64,000 bases of DNA from Novosphingobium ovatum (GCF_009909235.1 NZ_JAAAPO010000005.1:310001-374000), one strand, 5' to 3'; shown: positions 29,318-39,682, counted from the first letter of the stretch. The notes: generated from the letters alone by a model not told the origin. Numbers and translations: made by a program.

Positions 29318-31533
29318 CACTCGCCTCCCGAATAATCACCGTACTGGTAGTAATTGTAGGAGTAGTAGTGATAATATTCACCACCGACGCGCTTGGCGTC
29401 AAACTTGGTCAACACGCCGCCCAGCACGGTCGGGCGCACCGCCAGCAAACGCCGCATCGCGGTCTTGAGCGCGCCACGACGGCTGCGGTCGGCCTCGACG
29501 ATCATGATGACACCATCCACCTGCGTCGCGAGCAAAGGTGCGTCGGCCAGACCCAGCACCGGCGGCGAGTCAATGATCACCACATTGAATTCGCGCCGCG
29601 CCTCGTCCAGCAACTGCCGCATACGCACCGAGGAAAGCAGTTCGGTCGGGCTCTGCGGCACCGGGCCGGACGTCATGACAAACAGGTTGGCCTGAGTGGC
29701 GGGGCGCACGGTATCCGCCAGACCGCCGTTATTGGCCAGATAGGTCGAGAGACCACGGTCGTTGTCATAATCGGTCACGCGGTGCAGCGTGGGACGACGC
29801 AAGTCGGCGTCGATCAACAGCACCTTGTGCCCGGCCTTCGCCAGAATCGTCGCCAGCGAGGTCGAACTGGTACTCTTGCCTTCCGCTGGCTGCGCGCTGG
29901 TCAGCATCATGACCTGCGGCAAGCCCTTGTCCGACACGAACATCAACGCGCCACGCAACGAGTTGAACGCTTCGGACAGCGCAGACTTGGGATTGTCCAG
30001 CAGCGCCAGCGGGTTGTTCGACTGGGCATGCGGGATGACGCCCAGCATGCTGACGCCCAGCTTGGTTTCCAGATCGTCGGGAACGCGGATAGAGTCGTCG
30101 AACTGGTCCTTCAGGTACACCGCAATGGCCGTGACCAGAATACCACCCAGGATCGAGGCAACAATGTTCAACAGAACATTGGGCGAGGACGGCTTGTTCG
30201 GTTCAATCGCGGGGTCGACCAGCGACACGTTCGACAGGTTCGCCCCGGCGACCGCGTTCAACTCCTTGAACCGCTCCAGAAGGCCGTCATACACCTGCCG
30301 GTTGGTATCGGATTCGTGGGTCAACAGACCGTACTGAACCGCCAGTTCCTGTTCGTTCAGCGTTTCAGCCTTCAGTGTGCGAACCTGCTGCTGCAACTCA
30401 GCCTCGGCCTGCTTGGCCGCCATATATTCGCCATGGACCGAATCACGGATCGCCCGCGCGACGCGCTGGATCTGCGCGTTCAGCGAATTGAGCTGCGCGC
30501 GCTTGGCCACAACCGTGGGATAGTCTTCAAGATGGTGCGCGCGTTCAACACCCAGCGCCGCCTCGACTTCGGCCTTTTGCGTCATCAGACCAGTGATCGA
30601 CGCGTTGGTCAGAACCTCTGGCGCGCTCATCAGGTTGGGCCCCTGCAACGCGCCCCAGCGCGATTCGACGGCGACGCGCTTGGCGGTTGCCTCATTCATC
30701 GCGGTGTTCTGCTGGATCAGGCTGGACGTGGTCACCGAAGTGCCCGCGCCGCTGCTGTTCTTGGCGTTATCAGACACTGCCGGCCGGGTGATGATCAGCC
30801 CGTTTTGGCGCGCGTACTCGTTCAGCGCGCGCTCGGACTGCTCCAGGCGCTGACGCGAGATTTCCAGCTGCTTGGACAGGAATTCGCGCGCATAGGCTGA
30901 ACTGTCGACCTTGCGCTGCAGGTTGTACTCGATGAACTCGGTCGCATAGGCATTGGCGATCGCGGTCGCCAATGCCTTGTCGGCGCTCTCATAGGTCACC
31001 TTGACCACGCGGGAGTCGCGCGGCAGCACGATATCCAGATGCTTCATCAACTGGTTGGCCGCACGCAGCTTGATCTTCTCCAGCGTCATCCCCACCGGCG
31101 GCTGCGACACCTCCTCGGCCAGATAGAACTTGGGATTGCCGGCCAGATTCAGCTTTTGCACCACGCGCAGCGCAAGGCTGCGGCTTTTCAGCACATCGAC
31201 CTGCGTCTTCAAAAAGCGCTCGGTTTCCGCGCCACCGCCGAATTCCTGATCACGCTCATCGTCGGTCTTGAGGACGCGACCGCTTTGATTGTTGATCTGC
31301 AGCGTCGCCGTCGCAGCATAGCGCGGCGTCTGAATGAAAGTGGTGATCAGGCCAATGGCAATAGCGCCCAACAATACGGCAACGATCAGTCGGCGGTTGG
31401 AGCGAATGGCACTGGCAATATACCGGAAGTCCAGCGAGGACTGGCTCAGGACAGCCGGATTAAGGTCCATGTCCGCCAGCCCGCCAGCATAAGGCGCCCG
31501 CACAGATGTGCCAGGTTCGATTCTGTCGCGCAA
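29317..31533 (-). CDS. Wzc-type polysaccharide co-polymerase and BY tyrosine autokinase
   Basis: This 738-residue protein controls chain length and export. A membrane span at about 50-70 opens a Wzz periplasmic domain with long coiled coils (about 190-440), and a second span at about 455-475 leads to the cytoplasmic kinase. The kinase has Walker A in AQPAEGKSTS (about 548), Walker A' in LLIDADLRRP (about 571) and Walker B in VVIIDSPPVLG (about 653). The C-terminal tail has nine tyrosines (EYYHYYSYNYYQYGDY), the autophosphorylation cluster. TTG 31533 has AAAGG 7 nt upstream; ATG 31470 is the alternative start. Confidence 0.92.
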   Translation of the reverse strand: MRDRIEPGTSVRAPYAGGLADMDLNPAVLSQSSLDFRYIASAIRSNRRLIVAVLLGAIAIGLITTFIQTPRYAATATLQINNQSGRVLKTDDERDQEFGGGAETERFLKTQVDVLKSRSLALRVVQKLNLAGNPKFYLAEEVSQPPVGMTLEKIKLRAANQLMKHLDIVLPRDSRVVKVTYESADKALATAIANAYATEFIEYNLQRKVDSSAYAREFLSKQLEISRQRLEQSERALNEYARQNGLIITRPAVSDNAKNSSGAGTSVTTSSLIQQNTAMNEATAKRVAVESRWGALQGPNLMSAPEVLTNASITGLMTQKAEVEAALGVERAHHLEDYPTVVAKRAQLNSLNAQIQRVARAIRDSVHGEYMAAKQAEAELQQQVRTLKAETLNEQELAVQYGLLTHESDTNRQVYDGLLERFKELNAVAGANLSNVSLVDPAIEPNKPSSPNVLLNIVASILGGILVTAIAVYLKDQFDDSIRVPDDLETKLGVSMLGVIPHAQSNNPLALLDNPKSALSEAFNSLRGALMFVSDKGLPQVMMLTSAQPAEGKSTSSTSLATILAKAGHKVLLIDADLRRPTLHRVTDYDNDRGLSTYLANNGGLADTVRPATQANLFVMTSGPVPQSPTELLSSVRMRQLLDEARREFNVVIIDSPPVLGLADAPLLATQVDGVIMIVEADRSRRGALKTAMRRLLAVRPTVLGGVLTKFDAKRVGGEYYHYYSYNYYQYGDYSGGE

Positions 31534-31554
31534 TGTCGTACCTTTCCGAGCCGA

Positions 31555-32250
31555 TCAACGGAACACATAGAAAATATTGAACAGCGGGGCAGCCTGCAGC
31601 ATTTCACGCCACGCGCTCTTCGAATTGGAATGCACCACCACAATGGTATCGCCGGGCAGAATTTCCGGGTCGGCGGCGCGGCCATTGCGAATGTCGACCA
31701 GATTGAAACGGGCGCCCATGCGCTGTCCGTCGATAAAACGGAACACCATCACCGAATCCAGCCGCGCCACATTGGTGGGGCTGCGCGCCAATGCCAGCGC
31801 CGAGAGCAGCGTCGAGCCCGGCAAAACTTCATAGACGCCCGGTTCACGTACCGCGCCTTCGACCGCCACGACCGATTTGGCCCGCTCTACGATGTTGACC
31901 GCGATCTTGGGGTCGCGGATATAGCGCGACGACAGCGCCCGATACAGCAAGTCGCGCACCTGCATGGGGTTGAGGCCAGCCACCTTCAGGTCGCCCGCCA
32001 TCGGCACCTGAATCGTGCCGTTCCCGTCCACTCGGTAGGCGTCCGATGTCAGTTCGGCCTCGCCCAGCACGCGAATGCTCAGCCGGTCGTTCTCGCGGAT
32101 GACGTCATCGCCGCTCTGGTTATGCTCCGACAGCGAAATGCTCTTGTAGGCGGCATCGCCCATCGGCAAATCGCTGGAACGCTGGCCAGCGCACCCGGCG
32201 AGGCACAGCGCCGACACCACAATGGCAATCCTTGCAGCATGGGTAATCAT
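31555..32250 (-). CDS. Wza-type polysaccharide export lipoprotein
   Basis: This 231-residue outer-membrane polysaccharide export protein has a signal peptide with lipobox LAGC at residues 18-21. A poly-export domain (DRLSIRVLGEAELTSDAYRV onward) is followed by an SLBB domain (VEGAVREPGVYEVLPGSTL). It is much shorter than E. coli Wza (about 380 residues), so it has one SLBB domain and no obvious C-terminal barrel helix beyond FNIFYVF. ATGA overlap with the upstream membrane protein and 21 bp to wzc show one operon. Confidence 0.9.
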   Translation of the reverse strand: MITHAARIAIVVSALCLAGCAGQRSSDLPMGDAAYKSISLSEHNQSGDDVIRENDRLSIRVLGEAELTSDAYRVDGNGTIQVPMAGDLKVAGLNPMQVRDLLYRALSSRYIRDPKIAVNIVERAKSVVAVEGAVREPGVYEVLPGSTLLSALALARSPTNVARLDSVMVFRFIDGQRMGARFNLVDIRNGRAADPEILPGDTIVVVHSNSKSAWREMLQAAPLFNIFYVFR

Positions 32251-33617
32251 CGCGTTGGGTTCCTAATTGTGTCCGCGCCCGCACCTTCATCAGGCTTGAA
32301 CTCGGGCATAAGCATTGCAACAGCAAACGCCGCCATGGTTGCCGTTGCGATATAACGAAACGGATAATCAACCAGCGAATGCAGTGCCAGAATGGCAAAA
32401 GCCGTCAAAGCGAAATATGCCGCACGGCGCTGGTCGCGATCTTGGCCCCGGCGGCGTAGCGCGGCGACGGCAAAACCCCCGACCATGACCAAAATCGCGG
32501 CCAAACACACCAACCCCGGGATGCCCGCCTCGATCGCCAGTTCCAGATAGTCATTATGGGCGCGCGGGATCCACAAGGGCTGAATCGCCTCCAGGCGTTC
32601 GCCCATGGGGAACACCGACATAAACGAACCCATTCCCGCCCCATAGGGCCAATAAACCTTCATCACTTCATAGGAATCGGCCCAGATCGTGGCGCGCATC
32701 TCATCCTTGAAGTGGAAACGTTCAAGCAAGGTGACAACCAGCACATTGTTCGATGCCACCAGCGCCATGGTTCCAGCCACCAGCGCCAGCCCCGCGGCCC
32801 CGAACCACAGTGATTTGGTCCAAATGCGGTTGCCAGATCCCAGCATCGCCGCCGCGCCGACCAGCGCCAACGGCAACAGCATGATGCCCATGCGCGATTT
32901 GGTCAGCACCACGCCGACCGAAAACGCGGCACAAATCAATCCCGACACCAACAATTGATAGGAGGCCGAGCGCGCGCGCGCATTCCGATTGTGTGACGCG
33001 TTGAACGCATAAACCGCCGCCAGCATGCCGATCAGCAGCATATCGGCATGCACGTTCTTGCTGATCACAAAACCCAGCAGTTCCAGATTGGGCGAGGTAT
33101 AGACGACGTGCGGCAATGGCACCTTGCCCACCGTTGCCAACAGGCCCAACAGCATGCTTCCCAGCGATGCCACAGCAAAAGCCAATGCAGGCCACATGCG
33201 ATCCTTGACGCTCATGCTGCTGACCATCAGCAACATCGCCAGCGGCGGCAACATGCTCAACAGCAACGCCAGCGAACGGTCAGGCGTCATGCTCATCGGG
33301 CGCCAGCTGTTTTCCCGCCCGATCAGGGCCAAGGTTGCCCGCTCGATCTCGCGGCCCGGCAAAGCATGCCACACAGCTGGCGGCAAAGGCACCAGCTGTA
33401 CAATCGGCAAAACCAGTACCAGCGCAACAAGGATCATCAGATTGCGGCGCACTTTGGGATCGAAACGGCCACGCGGACCTTCGAACCACCAGACCGCGAA
33501 GAGAATGGCCGCGCCAAACTCGGCGATCATTTCCCGCCCCGGGTAAGCCAGACCGCCGCCGCCCAGCACAACGATCCACAGGGCATAAGCGGCTACCAGA
33601 TATCGCTGAGCGACCAC
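32247..33617 (-). CDS. O-antigen ligase / Wzy_C family membrane protein
   Basis: This 456-residue protein has about 11 membrane spans and a large periplasmic loop with the Wzy_C signature IPRAHNDYLELAIEAGIPGL near residue 350. The frame runs upstream to 33692, but the hydrophobic N-terminus begins at GTG 33617, preceded by GGGGGT. It may polymerise the EPS repeat or ligate it to an acceptor. It is the first gene of the wza-wzc operon and overlaps wza by ATGA. Confidence 0.8.
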   Translation of the reverse strand: MVAQRYLVAAYALWIVVLGGGGLAYPGREMIAEFGAAILFAVWWFEGPRGRFDPKVRRNLMILVALVLVLPIVQLVPLPPAVWHALPGREIERATLALIGRENSWRPMSMTPDRSLALLLSMLPPLAMLLMVSSMSVKDRMWPALAFAVASLGSMLLGLLATVGKVPLPHVVYTSPNLELLGFVISKNVHADMLLIGMLAAVYAFNASHNRNARARSASYQLLVSGLICAAFSVGVVLTKSRMGIMLLPLALVGAAAMLGSGNRIWTKSLWFGAAGLALVAGTMALVASNNVLVVTLLERFHFKDEMRATIWADSYEVMKVYWPYGAGMGSFMSVFPMGERLEAIQPLWIPRAHNDYLELAIEAGIPGLVCLAAILVMVGGFAVAALRRRGQDRDQRRAAYFALTAFAILALHSLVDYPFRYIATATMAAFAVAMLMPEFKPDEGAGADTIRNPTR

Positions 33618-33923
33618 TTTACCCCCAGATCCATGTCCTATGAACCTATGTGGATCGGGATAACGGCAACCATTGCCGCGACGCGACCACACGATTCAAT
33701 TCACAAACGGCTCATAAAGCAGCCAAATTACCGAAATGCCAACCTTGCGTCGCCACCAATGCCAACAACACCAGTGCCAACGGAAAGATTATTCTACGCC
33801 ATTCTGGCTGCAATTTCCCTACGATTTTGCCGATATCATGGCAAAATCGTATGGTCCAGCCCTTCACCATCGCCGTCAGCAGCACGCGTGTCCGAACAAC
33901 GCCCGCGCGCAACGCCCGTCCGA
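33618..33923. other. 306-bp gap between sugar transferase and ligase-wza-wzc operon
   Basis: No gene is supported here on either strand. The stretch is lower in GC than its neighbours and holds a perfect 12-bp inverted repeat at 33820-33851. It probably contains the promoter of the ligase-wza-wzc operon, but I could not point to convincing -35 and -10 boxes. Confidence 0.5.
33820..33851. promoter_or_regulatory. perfect 12-bp inverted repeat, candidate operator or mRNA hairpin
   Basis: TACGATTTTGCC (33820-33831) and GGCAAAATCGTA (33840-33851) are exact reverse complements around GATATCAT. No T-run follows on either strand, so a terminator is unlikely. It is about 200 bp upstream of the ligase start and 72 bp after the sugar transferase stop. 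Confidence 0.55.
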
Positions 33924-35354
33924 TCAATAGGCGTTGCTGTGCACCAGCACCTTCACCGTCGCCAACATGATCCAGATATCGCGCCACAGCGACCAACCCG
34001 ACAGATATTCCAGATCCGCCTGCAGACGCAGCGCCAGATCCTCTTCGTGGTCGGTTGTGCCACGATAGCCACGCACCTGCGCCAAGCCGGTCAGGCCCGG
34101 ACGCAGCGCATGACGCTGCCAATAGCGCGCGTCGACTTCCCAATACAGCTTGTCCCCGGCCAGGGCGCCCGTCGCATGCGGACGCGGGCCAACGATGCTC
34201 ATGTCGCCGCTCAGGACATTCAACAGTTGCGGCAATTCGTCGATCGAGGTCGCACGAATGAACTTGCCAATGCGCGTGATGCGGCTGTCATTCTTGGCGG
34301 TCAGCACCGAGCCATTCCGCCCAGCCTTGTTTTCCCGCATGCTGCGGAATTTATACATGGCAAAATAGCGGTTGCTGCGGCCAACTCGCCGCTGACGGAA
34401 GAAAACAGGGCCACCGTCTTCCAGCTTGATCATGGCGGCCACGACCAACAACAGCGGCGCAAGGGCAATCAGCGCCAGACCGGCCACCGTGATGTCCAGC
34501 AAACGCTTTACCAGCCGCGCCCGCATGCCCAGCGGACCTTCCGACACCAGCAGCAAGCCGTGCCCTTCAGCAATACGCGCGCCGGTGGCCATCATCGCCG
34601 ATACGGCATCATCGATCACTTCGCCCGCGACATTGGCGCCGCGCAGCACCATCGCCCAATCGGCACGCCGTTCCGGCGGCGAACTGACGATCACGCGGTC
34701 CGCATTGCGCAACACCATGCCGATCCGGTCCATCGCATTGGGGTCGGTCAGGCTGGGCACCAGACCAAAGGCACTGGCCGACACATGGTAGCTGCCCGGC
34801 AACGACAACGCCGGCCCGCCATCATCGATCACCAGTTCGTTGACCACCGAGGCACCGCAACGCCATGACACCAGCGCCTGCAACACCGTGAGACGCAGCG
34901 CCACCAGCAAGGCAACTGTCGTCGCGCCGCCGGCCGTGACGATATAGCGCGAGAACTTCTGTTCAATCGCGGCATAGAAAATGATGAAGAAAACCACCGC
35001 CACAGCAATGGTCAGGGACAGCACCGCCCGCACCGCACCGCGATTCGCCCGGCGCAGCGAATCCAGCGAATAGACGTCATCATACAAGGCCACGGTCAGA
35101 TAGACTGGCAACAGCAACTGGGCGAACAACAGCGCGTTTTGACCGCCAGCCAGCCCGCCCTGCACATAACCCACCAGGCCAAAACCACAGAACAGCGCCG
35201 TAATATCGGCCAGCATCAAGGCCAAATAGCATTGAACCCGGTGCCGCTGAAGCGAGGGCATCAACGGCATCCAGATCGCTTTGGCCCGTGCCCGTGCCCG
35301 TGCACGAGCACGGAACTGGGGCGATTTGGTTATGCGACCAGCCGGTGCGTTCAT
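33924..35354 (-). CDS. undecaprenyl-phosphate sugar-phosphate transferase (EPS initiation)
   Basis: This 476-residue protein starts EPS repeat synthesis by placing a sugar-1-phosphate on undecaprenyl phosphate. Four or five N-terminal spans (about 40-160) and a cytoplasmic Rossmann-like region precede the PF02397 domain, which starts at KRLLDITVAGLALIALAP and has PVFFRQRRVGR, YKFRSM and DELPQLLNVL. This matches glucose-phosphate transferases of the WcaJ/GumD/SpnB type; glucose is likely but unproven. ATG 35354 has GGGGG 5 nt upstream. The N-terminus has five Arg-Ala repeats encoded by hexanucleotide repeats. Confidence 0.9.
   Translation of the reverse strand: MNAPAGRITKSPQFRARARARARAKAIWMPLMPSLQRHRVQCYLALMLADITALFCGFGLVGYVQGGLAGGQNALLFAQLLLPVYLTVALYDDVYSLDSLRRANRGAVRAVLSLTIAVAVVFFIIFYAAIEQKFSRYIVTAGGATTVALLVALRLTVLQALVSWRCGASVVNELVIDDGGPALSLPGSYHVSASAFGLVPSLTDPNAMDRIGMVLRNADRVIVSSPPERRADWAMVLRGANVAGEVIDDAVSAMMATGARIAEGHGLLLVSEGPLGMRARLVKRLLDITVAGLALIALAPLLLVVAAMIKLEDGGPVFFRQRRVGRSNRYFAMYKFRSMRENKAGRNGSVLTAKNDSRITRIGKFIRATSIDELPQLLNVLSGDMSIVGPRPHATGALAGDKLYWEVDARYWQRHALRPGLTGLAQVRGYRGTTDHEEDLALRLQADLEYLSGWSLWRDIWIMLATVKVLVHSNAY
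35285..35314. repeat. hexanucleotide repeat in the sugar transferase N-terminus
   Basis: CCCGTG occurs three times in tandem (35285-35302), followed by degenerate copies CACGAG and CACGGA. On the coding strand it encodes five Arg-Ala pairs followed by Lys-Ala just before the first membrane span. The unit is a multiple of three, so copy changes would not break the frame. Confidence 0.6.
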
Positions 35355-35379
35355 ACTAACCCCCTGACATGCCTGCCAT

Positions 35380-35389
35380 CCGTTAACGG
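35380..35389. promoter_or_regulatory. palindrome upstream of the EPS initiation gene
   Basis: CCGTTAACGG is a perfect 10-bp palindrome 26 bp upstream of the sugar transferase ATG. The 286-bp gap to holA also has GTACTACTACAGTAC, a 5-bp inverted repeat. These could bind a regulator of the minus-strand EPS arm. No clear sigma-70 boxes were found. Confidence 0.3.
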
Positions 35390-35640
35390 CAGCATGCGTA
35401 ATACGGAAATTCTGGTAGGTACTACTACAGTACAACGTGCTGCAGCGCAACAACCTCCACCGTTCAAAAGGCTCGCATTGTCTCAATTCAGGCCACCATG
35501 TCACCGATTTGGTGTGCTGCCGACGCGAGGCGTCAGCCCGCTGGGCCGCCCGGCGTGCGCCGCGGCAACCAACAGACAAAACACGTATTTCGTGAAAGGC
35601 GCATGCCATCCGCGCCGGGACCGGCCCTATGCCTTGCCCC

Positions 35641-36672
35641 CTAGTGCGAGGCGGCGGCCACTCTGGCGATTTCCACCAATTCCTGCGCCATCTGCAGCGT
35701 CGAGGACTGGCTGTCCGCCATCATCCGGCGATGCAATTGCATCAATCGCGCCGCCAGACGCTCAACGGAGCGGCCGCGCCACACTTGCAATTGGCGCGTC
35801 AATTCGGGCGCGTCCCGCCAAAAAATGCGGCGGGCCGATGTTTCGGACTCAATCAAACCGGCCACGCTGCCCCGTGGCCCCAGCTTGGCCGCCAGTTGCG
35901 CCAATTGCGCCGCGCGCCGTTCAAACGCCAGCAACAGGCCCACAGCGTTCATATCCATTTCACGCATCCGGCGCATTTCGGCGCCGATTTTCAGCCGATC
36001 TCCCGACAGAATCGCATTCACTACCGGGGCAAACCCGTCATCCTGCGTGCCCGCCCCGATCGCGGCATAGGCATCGGCATCCGCATTGCGCGGCCGTTCC
36101 GGCAAGGCGTCCAGGTAAAGTGCCAGCTTGGTGAGTTCCGATTGCGCCAACCGCGTGTCCTGACCAACGGCAATGGCGATCTGCTCGGCCAATTGCTCAT
36201 TCATGCGCAGGCCCGCCGCATCGGCCATCCGGCGAACCGATCCGGTTACCGCGCGCAGGTCGGGTGGATAAAACATCGCCACCAGCGCATCGTCCCGCTT
36301 TTCCAGCAGCTTGGCCGTGCGGGATTTGTCCGTGGCATTCACCGCCTGTACGATCACCGGACACGGCGCCACATCGCCGGCGATCAGATTGGCGATGGCG
36401 TCATGCGCCTCGTCCCCGCTGCAACGGATCCAGATATGCCGCGTATCGCCAAACAAAGAGACCGAGCGCGCCTCATCATCCAGCCGCACCGGATCCTTGC
36501 GCAATTCCGCGCCGGTCATGTCCACCCGTTCACCGGGATTGTCGATCAGACCCGCAATGCGGTGGGCCGCATCCTGCACCCCGGCATCATCCGGACCACA
36601 CAGGAAAAACACCCGCGCCTGTTTTGCGGCGCGGGGCGCGACACTGGCAAAATCCTTTTGAGTCGCCTTCAC
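35641..36672 (-). CDS. holA: DNA polymerase III subunit delta
   Basis: This 343-residue clamp-loader subunit opens the beta clamp. The N-terminal domain has VFFLCGPDDAGVQDAAHRI and later the PF06144 segment VIVQAVNATDKSRTAKLLEK; the C-terminal collar domain has LLAFERRAAQLAQLA. The GTG start overlaps the lptE stop as GTGA. The leuS-lptE-holA order is the common alphaproteobacterial arrangement, which supports the call. Confidence 0.92.
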   Translation of the reverse strand: MKATQKDFASVAPRAAKQARVFFLCGPDDAGVQDAAHRIAGLIDNPGERVDMTGAELRKDPVRLDDEARSVSLFGDTRHIWIRCSGDEAHDAIANLIAGDVAPCPVIVQAVNATDKSRTAKLLEKRDDALVAMFYPPDLRAVTGSVRRMADAAGLRMNEQLAEQIAIAVGQDTRLAQSELTKLALYLDALPERPRNADADAYAAIGAGTQDDGFAPVVNAILSGDRLKIGAEMRRMREMDMNAVGLLLAFERRAAQLAQLAAKLGPRGSVAGLIESETSARRIFWRDAPELTRQLQVWRGRSVERLAARLMQLHRRMMADSQSSTLQMAQELVEIARVAAASH

Positions 36673-37169
36673 GGGCGCGCTTGGCGCCGCAGATGCAGCG
36701 CCAGATTGGTAACAATGCGGTCAGCCACCACGCGAATCAGGTTTTCCAGCGCGGTCTGCTCGGCCGCCACGGTGCCATATTCCGACGACACCACGTCCAG
36801 ACCGGCGTCCGATCCCGCCGTTGCGTCCAGCACCACCTGGCCCGTGGTCAGATCCACCAGTTGATAGCGCGCCCGCACCGTGCGGCGTTCACGGCCCACG
36901 GTGTCGTTCGACAACAGGCCCAAGCCCTCCAACCGGTCGTCCACCTTGACGTCCAGCCGATAGCGCGGCGCGGCGCCGGTCGAGCCCTGTGGTAAACGGT
37001 CGATCAGCGCGTTGCGCATCAGCCAACCCGCCTGCCCCGGAATGGCGGGCACATCCACCGCGCCCAACCCTTCGGCAACAGCCGCGCGGGTGCCGCCCGA
37101 ATAGAGCGGTTGCAGCCCGCATCCGGCCAGCGGCACCGTCAGGGCCAGCAACAGCGCCAGACGCTTCAT
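36669..37169 (-). CDS. lptE: LPS assembly lipoprotein LptE
   Basis: This 166-residue lipoprotein has a short signal peptide and lipobox LAGC (residues 14-17), followed by GLQPLYSGG, the usual start of mature LptE. It plugs the LptD barrel in the outer membrane. The start overlaps the leuS stop as ATGA, and its stop overlaps holA. With lptC and lptA at 11.6-12.9 kb, three Lpt components are in the window. Confidence 0.88.
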   Translation of the reverse strand: MKRLALLLALTVPLAGCGLQPLYSGGTRAAVAEGLGAVDVPAIPGQAGWLMRNALIDRLPQGSTGAAPRYRLDVKVDDRLEGLGLLSNDTVGRERRTVRARYQLVDLTTGQVVLDATAGSDAGLDVVSSEYGTVAAEQTALENLIRVVADRIVTNLALHLRRQARP

Positions 37170-39682
37170 GCGACGAGGTTTACCAGACGGTCGGGCACAA
37201 CGATCACCTTCTTGACCTGCGCGCCTTCCAGCGCGCGCTGCACCTTTTCGCTGGCCAGCGCCAATCGTTCAAGCTCTTCTTTCGCGGTGCCCTTGGCCAC
37301 GGTCAGCGTGTCGCGCAGCTTGCCCTTGACCTGAATGGCCACGGTCACCTCGTCCTCGACCAACAGGGCGGGATCGACAGCGGGCCAGGCGGCGTCCGCG
37401 ATCAGACCATCGGCGATCGAGGCCCACGCCTCCTCGGCCAGATGCGGCATCATCGGCGCGATCAGCAACAGCACGGCGCGGATGGCGGCGCTGCGGCTGG
37501 CGCTGGGCGCGGCCTTTTCGACAACGCCCGTCAGTTCGTAAATGCGTGCCACCGCCTTGTTGAAGCTCAGCGCCTCGATGTCGGCGGCAATGGCGTGGAC
37601 GGTCTGGTGAGTCTTGCGATCCACCGCCTTGTCCTCGCCCGATGCTGCGGCGTCATATTGCGCGAACAGGCGCCACAAACGCTGCACAAAACGCGCGCAA
37701 CCCTCGATCCCCGCCTCGCTCCACGGCAGGTCGCGCTCGGGCGGAGAGTCGGACAGCATGAACCAGCGGATCGCGTCCGCGCCGTATTTCTTGACGATCT
37801 CGTCGGGGTCGACAACGTTCTTCTTCGACTTCGACATCTTGATGACGCGGCCGATCTCCACCGCGCCGCCATCGGCCTTCAGACTCGCGCCCTCACCGCT
37901 GCGCTCCACCTCGCCGGGGCTGAACCAGATCGGCTGGCCGTTCGACGGGTCGATCCGGCTATAGGTCTCATGCGTCACCATGCCCTGTGTGAACAGGCTG
38001 GCGAATGGCTCCTTCACATCGATCTTGCCAATGCGGGCCAGCGCGCGCGTCCAGAAACGGGCATAGAGCAAGTGCAGAATCGCATGTTCAATCCCACCGA
38101 TATATTGCCCCACCGGCAGCCAGCGGGCGATTTCGGCCGGGTCAAACGGCGCGTCATCGGGCTGGCTGGCAAAGCGCAGGAAATACCACGAGCTGTCCAC
38201 GAACGTATCCAGCGTGTCCGTCTCGCGCCGGGCAGCATGGCCACATTGCGGGCAATCCACATGCTTCCACGTGGGGTGACGGTCCAGCGGGTTGCCGGGC
38301 ACGTCAAAGGTCACATCCTCGGGCAGGGTCACGGGCAGGTGCTTCTTGGGCACCGGCACCACGCCGCAGACCTCGCAATGGATGAAGGGGATTGGCGTGC
38401 CCCAATAGCGCTGGCGCGAGACGCCCCAGTCGCGCAGACGCCACACCGTCTTGCCCTCGCCCCAGCCCTCGGCCTCAGCCTTGGCGATGACGGCGGCCTT
38501 GGCGGCCTCAACCTCCATGCCGTTCAGGAATTGCGAATTCACCAGAGTGCCCGCGCCGGTATAGGCCTCGTTCCCCTCGAACACGGCGGCGGTATTGTCG
38601 CCATCGGCCACCACGCGGGTGACGGGCAGGCCATATTTGCGGGCAAAGTCAATGTCGCGCTGATCATGGGCGGGACAGCCAAACACCGCCCCCGTGCCAT
38701 AGTCCATCAGCACGAAATTGGCGATATAGACCGGCAATTGCCACGTTGCGTCCAGCGGATGCGCCACCCGCAGCCCGGTGTCAAAGCCCAGCTTCTCCGC
38801 CGTCTCCAGCTCGGCCGCGGTGGTGCCGCCCTGCTTGCACAGCGCGATGAAGTCGGCCACCTCGGCATTGTCCGCCGCCAGTTTCTGCGCAATCGGGTGA
38901 TCGGCGGCAATGGCGACAAAGCTGGCGCCGAACAGCGTGTCGGGACGGGTGGAATAGACCTCCACCTGCGCATCGCCGTTGAAGGTGAACTGCAAGCCCT
39001 GCGATTTGCCGATCCAGTTCTCCTGCATCACGCGGACCTTTTCCGGCCAGCTGTCCAGCGAGCCAAGGCCCTCCAGCAGCTCGTCGGCAAAGTCGGTGAT
39101 TTTCAGGAACCACTGGTTCAGCTTGCGCTTTTCCACCAGCGCGCCCGATCGCCAGCCGCGCCCGTCGATCACCTGCTCGTTGGCCAGAACGGTGTTGTCG
39201 ATCGGGTCCCAATTGACGGTCGATTCCTTGCGGTACACCAGCCCGGCGGCATACAGGTCCAGAAACAGCGACTGCTCCTGCCCGTAATATTCCGGCTCGC
39301 AGGTGGCGACCTCGCGGCTCCAGTCCAGTGCAAAGCCCAACCGCTTCAACTGCGCCTTCATGTTGGCGATATTGTCGCGGGTCCAGCCGCCGGGGTGAAC
39401 ACCCTTTTCCATGGCGGCGTTTTCGGCGGGCATGCCAAACGCGTCCCAACCCATCGGGTGCAGCACTTCAAAGCCCTGCATCCGCTTATACCGGGCCAGC
39501 ACGTCGCCCATGGTGTAATTGCGCACGTGGCCGATATGGATCCGGCCCGAGGGATAGGGAAACATTTCCAGCACATAGGAGCGGGGCTTGGCGCTGGTGT
39601 CATCGGCGCGGAAGCTCTGCTGCGCGTCCCAGACGGCCTGCCACTTCTGGTCGGCGGTGGTGGGCTCGAAACGTTCACTCAT
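37166..39682 (-). CDS. leuS: leucyl-tRNA synthetase
   Basis: This 838-residue class I synthetase charges tRNA-Leu. [12 protein letters not shown] carries the HIGH-type motif (about residue 45), the CP1 editing domain spans about 220-420, and the KMSKS motif is present as KMSKSKKNV (about 610). A zinc-binding-like region [11 protein letters not shown] and [11 protein letters not shown] is seen. The frame is open upstream to 39841, but ATG 39682 has AGGG 8 nt before it and matches the usual N-terminus ([15 protein letters not shown]). Confidence 0.97.
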   Translation of the reverse strand: MSERFEPTTADQKWQAVWDAQQSFRADDTSAKPRSYVLEMFPYPSGRIHIGHVRNYTMGDVLARYKRMQGFEVLHPMGWDAFGMPAENAAMEKGVHPGGWTRDNIANMKAQLKRLGFALDWSREVATCEPEYYGQEQSLFLDLYAAGLVYRKESTVNWDPIDNTVLANEQVIDGRGWRSGALVEKRKLNQWFLKITDFADELLEGLGSLDSWPEKVRVMQENWIGKSQGLQFTFNGDAQVEVYSTRPDTLFGASFVAIAADHPIAQKLAADNAEVADFIALCKQGGTTAAELETAEKLGFDTGLRVAHPLDATWQLPVYIANFVLMDYGTGAVFGCPAHDQRDIDFARKYGLPVTRVVADGDNTAAVFEGNEAYTGAGTLVNSQFLNGMEVEAAKAAVIAKAEAEGWGEGKTVWRLRDWGVSRQRYWGTPIPFIHCEVCGVVPVPKKHLPVTLPEDVTFDVPGNPLDRHPTWKHVDCPQCGHAARRETDTLDTFVDSSWYFLRFASQPDDAPFDPAEIARWLPVGQYIGGIEHAILHLLYARFWTRALARIGKIDVKEPFASLFTQGMVTHETYSRIDPSNGQPIWFSPGEVERSGEGASLKADGGAVEIGRVIKMSKSKKNVVDPDEIVKKYGADAIRWFMLSDSPPERDLPWSEAGIEGCARFVQRLWRLFAQYDAAASGEDKAVDRKTHQTVHAIAADIEALSFNKAVARIYELTGVVEKAAPSASRSAAIRAVLLLIAPMMPHLAEEAWASIADGLIADAAWPAVDPALLVEDEVTVAIQVKGKLRDTLTVAKGTAKEELERLALASEKVQRALEGAQVKKVIVVPDRLVNLVA

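Noticed and set aside
29137..30900. Long plus-strand frame opposite wzc
   Set aside because: The minus strand encodes an unmistakable Wzc with Walker motifs; the plus frame has no recognisable domain.
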